NCBI GenBank assembly: GCA_019828595.1
Contig: JAHQRK010000005.1
Coordinates: 2,046,001-2,110,000 of the forward strand
Origin: Aphanomyces cochlioides
Lineage: Eukaryota > Oomycota > Saprolegniomycetes > Saprolegniales > Verrucalvaceae
DNA: 64,000 nt
Direction: 5' to 3'
Made by a program: the position numbers and the translations under genes. Below, piece by piece: positions 52,407-63,157 of this stretch (the stretch's first letter is position 1; the number at the start of each line of letters is the position of its first letter). Under the pieces are notes generated by a model that saw nothing but the letters and a program-made list of their open reading frames with translations, searched no databases and was not told where the DNA came from.

Positions 52407-55400
52407 ATGATTGACAACAACTTCTCCGATGTCCAACTGAACTCGTGGACTGGGACCCACAAATCATCTCCCTCAACACCAATGGCTTCTCCAACAGTCA
52501 TCGGTACATCCTCGACAAACTATCAAGTGTTCACGACGTTTCCTTTATCCAAGAAACCCGTTTCCGCACGCCAAGTCTCCACGACCGTGTTGCGTTCCAT
52601 TGGCAACGCATCACAAACCACGAAGGCTCTTTGTTCTTTGAAGAGCCTATTTACCCTGAAGTATCCACGTCGCCAGCCACTGGAGGTCTGGCTACGTTGA
52701 TACATCCTCACTCTCCTTTGAAGAACGCCACTCAAGTCCCTCATGACAACCCAGTGCTTCGTGGTCGTTATCTACAAGTGCGATGTACTCTGGGTCCACT
52801 GACAGTCGTTCTCCACAATATCTATGCGCCGGCAGCCTTCCAACAACGAGCAAGTTACTTCGAAGAATTGCCACGCGACTTTCCTCCACATGCGCTCCAC
52901 ATTGTTGGAGGCGATTTCAACTGCACTCTCAAAAAAAGATTTGGATTCGTTGAGACCCAGTACCTCCACCATGGCCGGCACCCTTCAACTGGAACAATGG
53001 ATGCACAGTTTGTCTCTGGTGGATCTGTTTCGCCGTCAAAACCCCGTGGCAAGAACCTTCACAAGTCCCACACTCACCAACCGACTCGACTACATCTTTT
53101 GTTCGTCCACCTTGGCGGGTCTTCGTCATTGGAAGGCGACGCACATGCCACACGTTCCACAGGCTGACCACGTGGCTTGTCGTATCATCACAAAGCGTCA
53201 AACATTGCGCAACAAACGTTGCGCCATGGCTCTGGATCATGGAAAGCTCCAACTTGGCTACTTCGTCTGCCACGAGCGGCCGAGATTGTTCATGGATGTC
53301 TGGATCGATTTTTGGACAAGTCTCCAACATTCCACAATATCTCCAAGGCCTACGACATGCTGGTCAATGATATCCGCTCCCAACTCAAAGAATACCATTC
53401 TCAACGATTGGAGAAACAACGTCTGCCGTTGAAGAAGTTAGCTGTCGAGATCGCTTCGCTTTTGCAAGTCCCCAACATGCGTCAAGATGCAGTGCTGGTG
53501 GATCGAGTGCGAGACCTTCAAAAGCAAATTCACGAGCTGCAAGATCGAGACAAGCAGTTTCGTCAAGACCAGGCGTTCCAACTTCACTTGTACAAAGCAG
53601 AGCGCTCGTCCAAGTTCCACTTCATGTCCCCTGTCCCTACCCCCTTGAAGAAGACAGTCTTCAAAGAGTTGGTGGATGTCAATGGAAATGTTGTCTCCAA
53701 TCAACAAGGCATGTCTGACGTCCTGGTCGACTACTACAAGGACTTGTTTGCAGCTCCCGAGGTGCAGCGATCTGGAGACGAAGTGTCGTCATTTCTGACC
53801 CCATTGACTCGACACAAGCAACTGCCAGAGCAAGCCCAGAAAGAGCTGTCGGCTCCCTTGCGCGCCAACGAGTTCTATCATGCTATTCGACACAGCAGTT
53901 CGAACTCAGCGCCAGGTCCCAACGCTCTGCCATTCGAAGTCCTCAAACTTGCACCTCACAAGTGGTCGTTGGTATTGGAGCTGCTATTCACACACCAGCT
54001 CCATTCTCACCCTCGCTTGACTCCCATGCAACTTGTCAGTACGCTGGTGTTGCTGCACAAGAAAGGCCCCAAGTCACAGGCCAAGAACTATCGGCCCATT
54101 AGCCTACTCAACACGGATGTGAAAATCCTGACGAGTATTCTGGCTTATCGACTCCAGCGCCACATTCGACACATCATCCACCCGGACCAGCAAGGCTTTA
54201 TCCGTCGAAGCAATATCCAAACCAATATTGCACGACTGGATGACATGCTGCACCACATCAAACTACACAGTCCGTCCTCGATGGTGGCACTGCTTGACTT
54301 TGAGAAAGCTTTTGATCGCGTGGACCACGCGTACTTGCTCCTCGTCCTCCGTCACTATGGCTTTCCCGAAACCTTTGTTGACATGGTTCGCGTACTGTAC
54401 TCGGGCCGCAAGTCTCGCATCTTGGTGAACGGCTTCTTGTCCAAGCCAGTTCACATCTCACGCGGTGTGTTGCAAGGTGATCCACTGTCGCCACTTCTGT
54501 TTGTGATCGCTTTGGAACCGATGTGCCAACTCCTACGGCAACACTCCAACTATGGCATCAAGTGTGGGGATCGCTACCACACTGGGAGTTACTTTGCCGA
54601 CGACTCGCAACTCTATGCGGCAAATGAGACGTGCCTCCACCGGCAGCTTGCATTGGTTCAAACCTTTTGCGACAAGTCTGGTTTCCGACTCAACGTAGAC
54701 AAGACCCAAATTCTGACCTACAGCCAGTTGAATGGGAACCTTGCCTCACTACAAGTTACTTCCGACAGTCCCGTGAAGGCTCTTGGTATCTTGGTTGCGC
54801 CCAATCTTTCTCCATTGGCACGTTTCAATTACGTGTTTGAGAAGTTTGTGGCTCGCTTGTCTTTGTGGCTCTACAAGGCTCGAACCATGGCCGGAAAAGT
54901 CACTATCCTGCACAGCATATGTCTGCCTGTGTTATGGTACCAACTGGCTTTTGTCCCTGCCGACAAAGACCTGGCCAAAAAGATCGACAAGGCCATGCTT
55001 CAATTTATGCATGGTGAAGAAATCAACCCATCCTCCTCTGTCCATGGCCTCCGTTTGATCAAAAAGGAGATCCTATTCATGCCGAAGAAGTCCGGTGGCT
55101 TGGCCTGCACCATGCACTTGCTTTATGGCAACAACACAACCGCTCTGTCATGATCAGATGCATTCAAGCCATCACCACCCCACCCCGCAAGTCTGCCATG
55201 TCCGCCTGGATTACGCCGGGCTATACTCTCCTCGAGAAGGCTTTTCATCCATGGGGTTCCCCCCGAGATCTCCTCTTGGCAAATGGCTCTTCTGCATTCA
55301 TCAGACAACTGTACAAGAATCCCAATATCACTCCAATGTGGAAAGCCTTATTGAGTAGCTGGTTTGAATCCCGCTGGACTCCGTACGGCTGTCCAAATCA

Positions 55401-56475
55401 CATCTCATCTTTGGATGTTCCCCTTTGGCACAACTCGTATCTGCCTGGACTCGAAGACCTATACGATCAGTGCTCTACATCGACGCAAGACCAAGCCAAT
55501 GTATTGGCTTCGCTTCACATCACGAAGTTGTCGCATTTGTTGACTCCGTGTCAGCGAGTTTGGCCAGCTTCGATCTTGTTCGACAAAATCAACCGTGCCT
55601 GCCGCCAAGCCAATTTTGTCCCTCCAACGAAACAATGGATCTCAATCTTGGTGACCAAGTTATCACGATTGTTTGAGATTGTTTCTGAAGAGGATGCTCC
55701 CGTGTTCCACTTGCCGACGCCAAGCTCTGAATGGATGGAATGGCACTGGATGATACACCCTGACTCGAGTCCGATCTTGTTGGCGCTTGCGACTTCGAAA
55801 TCGGCTAAGATCAGAGCTTCTCCAGCTGTCAGCTCGTCCATTCTTCCTACCAAGCATCTCAACCTGCCATCCAACTTTTATGAAGACCCCAAGCGCCTTA
55901 CCCAACTTGCCGCCTTCCTCCAACCCGACCACATTCTCCCTCGATATGGAGAGTTCATTTTCAAGACCCTTCTCCGCGCCAACGCCATGCAATATCTGTT
56001 TCAGTACCAAGACCCCAAGCCGACGTGTGTCTTCTGTCGTGTCAATGAGACGTACGAGCATTTCCTGTTCTCTTGTGGATATGGTCAATCTGTTTGGTAT
56101 TTCTTCAAGGCGATCCAGCGACTGCTCGAGTGTTCCTTTCCGTCCACGTGTCTGGAAATGTTCTACGAGACGCCCAAGCCGTCCGATGGATACTACATCC
56201 GTGGCTATCTGAAGATCTGGCCGATTGTCCGAGCCTGCGTGTATTATCAAATATGGCTCCAACGTGCCGATCGCACCTTTCGACCCGACCTCACAGCGAA
56301 GAGTCCGATGGAAGTTGCCATTCATGCTGCCTCTTTGATCAAGCTACATCTACAACAGCTCCTGGTTGATCTCCCTCTCAAGAAGGGATACACCAAGGTA
56401 TTCAATGTGCTCAAGCATCTATCTTCGGACCGCTGGTTACGTCAACACGCCATTCCTGACAGCGCCGTTTCATGA
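52407..56475 (+). pseudogene. LINE ORF2 with at least four frameshifts (copy M)
   Basis: Relative to F: one C is lost at about 52432-52435; one A is gained in an A-rich run at about 52932-52938; 14 bases are inserted at about 53211-53224, a near copy of the preceding CAAACATTGCGC; and one base is lost at about 55101 (GGCTTGGCC instead of GGCTTAGGCC). The last two are shared with copy K. The frame is broken in the endonuclease and again after RT. The stretch from 53177 to 55153 still holds an open RT domain with LLDFEKAFDR and FADD. Confidence 0.9.
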
Positions 56476-56636
56476 GTGAGCTGACGGCTCACTCACTTCA
56501 TCTCCTGTTCAATGACCACTTTGCCATATTCTGTTTTCCAAGTTCTATTTATACAGTACGAGGCAAATTAGTAAGTCATTAGGGCCTTTGCTCAAAAATA
56601 AGGTTAATACAACTCATTTAACCAACAGCTCCTTCT

Positions 56637-57656
56637 CATGGCTCTGATGTCGATATGTCTGGTGACAGCGATCCCCCTAACAACAATGGACAAGACAAAC
56701 AACAAGAAGATGTGGAAATGTCTACCAACGAATCGCCCGCTCTTGCTCCACCAAGTGAGCAGCCCAAGAACTCGTTGGACCTTCAATTGGTAACGGGCTA
56801 CCGGTCTGGACCAGCTCCAAAACGTACTTTGCCTTCGTCCCCACGTTTGGATCCCCTGCCGACATCCAACCGTTTTCATATCCTCGAAGAAGACGACGTG
56901 GAACTCTCGTTTGAAGACTTTGCAGTGCCTCGAATTGTATTGGAAGATTCAAGTGCGCCACGCCCGAAAAAGACCAAAGGCAAAGCGAAGAAACAACGAC
57001 TTAACAAGTCTGCTGCAGCCCACCTCGAATTGGCGAAGAAGATCATTCGAGACAAGAAAGTCGAAGGCAGTATCACCGAATGTCAACGCATTTTGCGAGA
57101 TGATCCTCAGCTCGTTGCACATGCTATGTACGCACAAGATGAAGACCTCAGTTTGTTTCAGTCACTTGTTGCAACCAAGACTATTGAGCGCAAGATGGCT
57201 TTGTTAAAAGCTCAAGGCAAGCCTCACAACTACAAACATCACGTCAACTTCATGGCTCAATACAAGATTCACCCGTCAGAAATCTTGGAAGAATTGACCA
57301 CGGACATACCAGAGATCAAGCGCATCCTCTTTGCACTTGCTACGATTGACTTATTCCTCTCAAATCGGGCCCCAGACCTCTACACAAACTCGGAGGCACT
57401 GACTATTCTATTGAACCAAGAAGCAACAAGATTGCCTGACACCAACTGCTTGACGGACTGGTCGCTGTTTGCTTTGATCGAAAACTTCAGCGACAATCTC
57501 GAGAAGTTCACTTTGCCGGCTCCCGTCTTGTCGGCCATCTCGATGCTCAAAAGCATCACCAACAATTACCACATCGACGAGCTCTGCAGCAAAGCTCACC
57601 ACTCCATGAACGCCGACGAAATTGATCCCCTCGATTTGGAGGACGATCAACTCTAA
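56637..57656 (+). pseudogene. ORF1, third piece (copy K)
   Basis: ORF1 of K continues after M at CATGGCTCTGATG and runs to the normal stop (DLEDDQL). An ATG at 56655 opens a frame of about 333 codons with the acidic linker, the basic cluster and the C-terminal domain. One substitution (TILLNQ instead of TVLLNQ) is unique. Confidence 0.9.
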
Positions 57657-57734
57657 GGCTTCTATCCCCTGCTTCAATCCATTTCAACCTCCCCTCTGAC
57701 CCCTCCATTCTACTCATTTTCATCTGTACTCGTG

Positions 57735-60700
57735 ATGATTGACAACAACTTCTCCGATGTCCCAACTGAACTCGTGGACTGGGACCCACAAATCATCTCC
57801 CTCAACACCAATGGCTTCTCCAACAGTCATCGGTACATCCTCGACAAACTATCAAGTGTTCACGACGTTTCCTTTATCCAAGAAACCCGTTTCCGCACGC
57901 CAAGTCTCCACGACCGTGTTGCGTTCCATTGGCAACGCATGACAAACCACGAAGGCTCTTTGTTCTTTGAAGAGCCTATTTACCCTGAAGTATCCACGTC
58001 GCCAGCCACTGGAGGTCTGGCTACGTTGATACATCCTCACTCTCCTTTGAAGAACGCCACTCAAGTCCCTCATGACAACCCAGTGCTTCGTGGTCGTTAT
58101 CTACAAGTGCGATGTACTCTGGGTCCACTGACAGTCGTTCTCCACAATATCTATGCGCCGGCAGCCTTCCAACAACGAGCAAGTTACTTCGAAGAATTGC
58201 CACGCGACTTTCCTCCACATGCGCTCCACATTGTTGGAGGAGATTTCAACTGCACTCTCAACAAAGATTTGGATTCGTTGAGACCCAGTACCTCCACCAT
58301 GGCCGGCACCCTTCAACTGGAACAATGGATGCACAGTTTGTCTCTGGTGGATCTGTTTCGCCGTCAAAACCCCGTGGCACGAGCCTTCACAAGTCCCACA
58401 CTCACCAACCGACTTGACTACATATTTTGTTCGTCCACCTTGGCGGGTCTTCGTCATTGGAAGGCGACGCACATGCCACACGTTCCACAGGCTGACCACG
58501 TGGCTTGTCGTATCATCACAAAGCGTCAAACATTGCGCAACAAACGTTGCGCCATGGCTCTGGATCATGGAAAGCTCCAACTTGGCTACTTCGTCTACCA
58601 CGAGCGGCCGAGATTGTTCATGGATGTCTGGATCGATTTTTGGACAAGTCTCCAACATTCCACAATATCTCCAAGGCCTACGACATGCTGGTCAATGATA
58701 TCCGCTCCCAACTCAAAGAATTCCATTCTCAACGATTGGAGAAACAACATCTGCCGTTGAAGAAGTTAGCTGTCGAGATCGCTTCGCTTTTGCAAGTCCC
58801 CAACATGCGTCAAGATGCAGTGCTGGTGGATCGAGTGCGAGACCTTCAAAAGCAAATTCACGAGCTGCAAGATCGAGACAAGCAGTTTCGTCAAGACCAG
58901 GCGTTCCAACTTCACTTGTACAAAGCAGAGCGCTCGTCCAAGTTCCACTTCATGTCCCCTGTCCCTACCCCCTTGAAGAAGACAGTCTTCAAAGAGTTGG
59001 TGGATGTCAATGGAAATGTTGTCTCCAATCAACAAGGCATGTCTGACGTCCTGGTCGACTACTACAAGGACTTGTTTGCAGCTCCCGAGGTGCAGCGATC
59101 TGGAGACGAAGTGTCGTCATTTCTGACCCCATTGACTCGACACAAGCAACTGCCAGAGCAAGCCCAGAAAGAGCTGTCGGCTCCCTTGCGCGCCAACGAG
59201 TTCTATCATGCTATTCGACACAGCAGTTCGAACTCAGCGCCAGGTCCCAACGCTCTGCCATTCGAAGTCCTCAAACTTGCACCTCACAAGTGGTCGTTGG
59301 TATTGGAGCTGCTATTCACACACCAGCTCCATTCTCACCCTCGCTTGACTCCCATGCAACTTGTCAGTACGCTGGTGTTGCTGCACAAGAAAGGCCCCAA
59401 GTCACAAGCCAAGAACTATCGGCCCATTAGCCTACTCAACACGGATGTGAAAATCCTGACGAGTATTCTGGCTTATCGACTTCAGCGCCACATTCGACAC
59501 ATCATCCACCCGGACCAGCAAGGCTTTATCCGTCGAAGCAATATCCAAACCAATATTGCACGACTGGATGACATGCTGCACCACATCAAACTACACAGTC
59601 CGTCCTCGATGGTGGCACTGCTTGACTTTGAGAAAGCTTTTGATCGCGTGGACCACGCGTACTTGCTCCGCGTCCTCCGTCACTATGGCTTTCCCGAAAC
59701 CTTTGTTGACATGGTTCGCGTACTGTACTCGGGCCGCAAGTCTCGCATCTTGGTGAACGGCTTCTTGTCCAAGCCAGTTCACATCTCACGCGGTGTGTTG
59801 CAAGGTGATCCACTGTCGCCACTTCTGTTTGTGATCGCTTTGGAACCGATGTGCCAACTCCTACGGCAACACTCCAACTATGGCATCAAGTGTGGGGATC
59901 GCTACCACACTGGGAGTTACTTTGCCGACGACTCGCAACTCTATGCGGCAAATGAGACGTGCCTCCACCGGCAGCTTGCATTGGTTCAAACCTTTTGCGA
60001 CAAGTCTGGTTTCCGACTCAACGTAGACAAGACCCAAATTCTGACCTACAGCCAGTTGAATGGGAACCTTGCCTCACTACAAGTTACTTCCGACAGTCCC
60101 GTGAAGGCTCTTGGTATCTTGGTTGCGCCCAATCTTTCTCCATTGGCACGTTTCAATTACGTGTTTGAGAAGTTTGTGGCTCGCTTGTCTTTGTGGCTCT
60201 ACAAGGCTCGAACCATGGCCGGAAAAGTCACTATCCTGCACAGCATATGTCTGCCTGTGTTATGGTACCAACTGGCTTTTGTCCCTGCCGACAAAGACCT
60301 GGCCAAAAAGATCGACAAGGCCATGCTTCAATTTATGCATGGTGAAGAAATCAACCCATCCTCCTCTGTCCATGGCCTCCGTTTGATCAAAAAGGAGATC
60401 CTATTCATGCCGAAGAAGTCCGGTGGCTTGGCCTGCACCATGCACTTGCTTTATGGCAACAACACAACCGCTCTGTCATGATCAGATGCATTCAAGCCAT
60501 CACCACCCCACCCCGCAAGTCTGCCATGTCCGCCTGGATTACGCCGGGCTATACTCTCCTCGAGAAGGCTTTTCATCCATGGGGTTCCCCCCGAGATCTC
60601 CTCTTGGCAAATGGCTCTTCTGCATTCATCAGACAACTGTACAAGAATCCCAATATCACTCCAATGTGGAAAGCCTTATTGAGTAGCTGGTTTGAATCCC

Positions 60701-61803
60701 GCTGGACTCCGTACGGCTGTCCAAATCACATCTCATCTTTGGATGTTCCCCTTTGGCACAATTCGTATCTGCCTGGGCTCGAAGACCTATACGATCAGTG
60801 CTCTACATCGACGCAAGACCAAGCCAATGTATTGGCTTCGCTTCACATCACGAAGTTGTCGCATTTGTTGACTCCGTGTCAGCGAGTTTGGCCAGCTTCG
60901 ATCTTGTTCGACAAAATCAACCGTGCCTGCCGCCAAGCCAATTTTGTCCCTCCAACGAAACAATGGATCTCAATCTTGGTGACCAAGTTATCACGATTGT
61001 TTGAGATTGTTTCTGAAGAGGATGCTCCCGTGTTCCACTTGCCGACGCCAAGCTCTGAATGGATGGAATGGCACTGGATGATACACCCTGACTCGAGTCC
61101 GATCTTGTTGGCGCTTGCGACTTCGAAATCGGCTAAGATCAGAGCTTCTCCAGCTGTCAGCTCGTCCATTCTTCCTACCAAGCATCTCAACCTGCCATCC
61201 AACTTTTATGAAGACCCCAAGCGCCTTACCCAACTTGCCGCCTTCCTCCAACCCGACCACATTCTCCCTCGATATGGAGAGTTCATTTTCAAGACCCTTC
61301 TCCGCGCCAACGCCATGCAATATCTGTTTCAGTACCAAGACCCCAAGCCGACGTGTGTCTTCTGTCGTGTCAATGAGACGTACGAGCATTTCCTGTTCTC
61401 TTGTGGATATGGTCAATCTGTTTGGTATTTCTTCAAGGCGATCCAGCGACTGCTCGAGTGTTCCTTTCCGTCCACGTGTCTGGAAATGTTCTACGAGACG
61501 CCCAAGCCGTCCGATGGATACTACATCCGTGGCTATCTGAAGATCTGGCCGATTGTCCGAGCCTGCGTGTATTATCAAATATGGCTCCAACGTGCCGATC
61601 GCACCTTTCGACCCGACCTCACAGCGAAGAGTCCGATGGAAGTTGCCATTCATGCTGCCTCTTTGATCAAGCTACATCTACAACAGCTCCTGGTTGATCT
61701 CCCTCTCAAGAAGGGATACACCAAGGTATTCAATGTGCTCAAGCATCTATCTTCGGACCCCTGGTTACGTCAACACATCATTCCTAACAGCGTCGTTTCA
61801 TGA
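57735..61803 (+). pseudogene. LINE ORF2 with a 14-bp insertion and a 1-bp deletion (copy K)
   Basis: The endonuclease is open up to the KRQTLR codons, where 14 bases (58539-58552) are inserted and shift the frame; that frame ends at 58760. RT motifs are open in the next phase (58505-60481), and after the lost base near 60429 the C-terminal part with the zinc motif is open to the normal stop. Both indels are shared with M. It combines FQQRA with LLRVLRHYG. Confidence 0.9.
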
Positions 61804-61949
61804 GAGAGCTGACGGCTCACTCACTTCATCTCCTGTTCAATGACCACTTTGCCATATTCTGTTTTCCAAATTCTATTTATACAGTACGAGGCAAAATAGT
61901 AAGTCATTAGGGCCTTTGCTCAAAAATAAGGTTAATACAACTCATTTAA

Positions 61950-61965
61950 CCGTGAAGGCTCTTGG
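61950..61965. repeat. Target-site duplication around N1, left copy
   Basis: CCGTGAAGGCTCTTGG is repeated exactly at 63142-63157, again followed by TGGACTCGAAG. In intact ORF2 it is followed by TATCTTGG, so the sequence after it here is the truncated start of another copy. Its CC is also the CC at K's 3' end. Confidence 0.9.
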
Positions 61966-62995
61966 TGGACTCGAAGACCTATACGATCAGTGCTCTACAT
62001 CGACGCAAGACCAAGCCAATGTATTGGCTTCGCTTCACATCACGAAGTTGTCGCATTTGTTGACTCCGTGTCAGCGAGTTTGGCCAGCTTCGATCTTGTT
62101 CGACAAAATCAACCGTGCCTGCCGCCAAGCCAATTTTGTCCCTCCAACGAAACAATGGATCTCAATCTTGGTGACCAAGTTATCACGATTGTTTGAGATT
62201 GTTTCTGAAGAGGATGCTCCCGTGTTCCACTTGCCGACGCCAAGCTCTGAATGGATGGAATGGCACTGGATGATACACCCTGACTCGAGTCCGATCTTGT
62301 TGGCGCTTGCGACTTCGAAATCGGCTAAGATCAGAGCTTCTCCAGCTGTCAGCTCGTCCATTCTTCCTACCAAGCATCTCAACCTGCCATCCAACTTTTA
62401 TGAAGACCCCAAGCGCCTTACCCAACTTGCCGCCTTCCTCCAACCCGACCACATTCTCCCTCGATATGGAGAGTTCATTTTCAAGACCCTTCTCCGCGCC
62501 AACGCCATGCAAAATCTGTTTCAGTACCAAGACCCCAAGCCGACGTGTGTCTTCTGTCGTGTCAATGAGACGTACGAGCATTTCCTGTTCTCTTGTGGAT
62601 ATGGTCAATCTGTTTGGTATTTCTTCAAGGCGATCCAGCGACTGCTCGAGTGTTCCTTTCCGTCCACGTGTCTGGAAATGTTCTACGAGACGCCCAAGCC
62701 GTCCGATGGATACTACATCCGTGGCTATCTGAAGATCTGGCCGATTGTCCGAGCCTGCGTGTATTATCAAATATGGCTCCAACGTGCCGATCGCACCTTT
62801 CGACCCGACCTCACAGCGAAGAGTCCGATGGAAGTTGCCATTCATGCTGCCTCTTTGATCAAGCTACATCTACAACAGCTCCTGGTTGATCTCCCTCTCA
62901 AGAAGGGATACACCAAGGTATTCAATGTGCTCAAGCATCTATCTTCGGACCCCTGGTTACGTCAACACATCATTCCTAACAGCGTCGTTTCATGA
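61966..62995 (+). pseudogene. ORF2 C-terminal fragment (N1)
   Basis: Begins at the codons GLEDLYDQC (about residue 1,010 of ORF2) and runs through the zinc motif to the stop. The base difference at 62513 changes MQYLFQ to MQNLFQ. The frame is open upstream into the preceding 3'-UTR, so a chance protein is possible. There is no endonuclease or RT. Confidence 0.92.
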
Positions 62996-63157
62996 GAGAG
63001 CTGACGGCTCACTCACTTCATCTCCTGTTCAATGACCACTTTGCCATATTCTGTTTTCCAAATTCTATTTATACAGTACGAGGCAAAATAGTAAGTCATT
63101 AGGGCCTTTGCTCAAAAATAAGGTTAATACAACTCATTTAACCGTGAAGGCTCTTGG

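Larger units (their letters stand above)
51627..56621 (+). mobile_element. LINE copy M (5'-truncated)
   Basis: Starts in ORF1 at GCGCCACGCCCG and runs to the normal 3' hairpin. It is inserted in ORF1 of K with a perfect 15-bp duplication. Its ORF2 shares two disabling indels with the ORF2 of K, in which it sits. Confidence 0.95.
49787..61949 (+). mobile_element. LINE copy K, forward part, interrupted by L and M
   Basis: Forward ORF1 from CCTATGGGCACACC, interrupted by the reversed fragment L (50375-50637) and by M (51627-56621), then ORF2 and the 3' end, with CC at 61950-61951. With the inverted piece at 49003-49784 it forms a copy with a 5' inversion. Its 3'-UTR carries variants shared only with N1 and N2: GAGAGAGC after the stop, CCAAATTC and GCAAAATAG. 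Confidence 0.9.
61950..63141 (+). repeat. 1,192-bp tandem repeat unit, first copy
   Basis: The unit is the 16-bp target sequence plus a 5'-truncated element (N1). The second unit starts at 63142 and is cut by the window end after 859 bp. The two are identical over that length except at 62513 (A versus T). It resembles the beginning of a satellite array made of LINE 3' ends. Confidence 0.92.
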
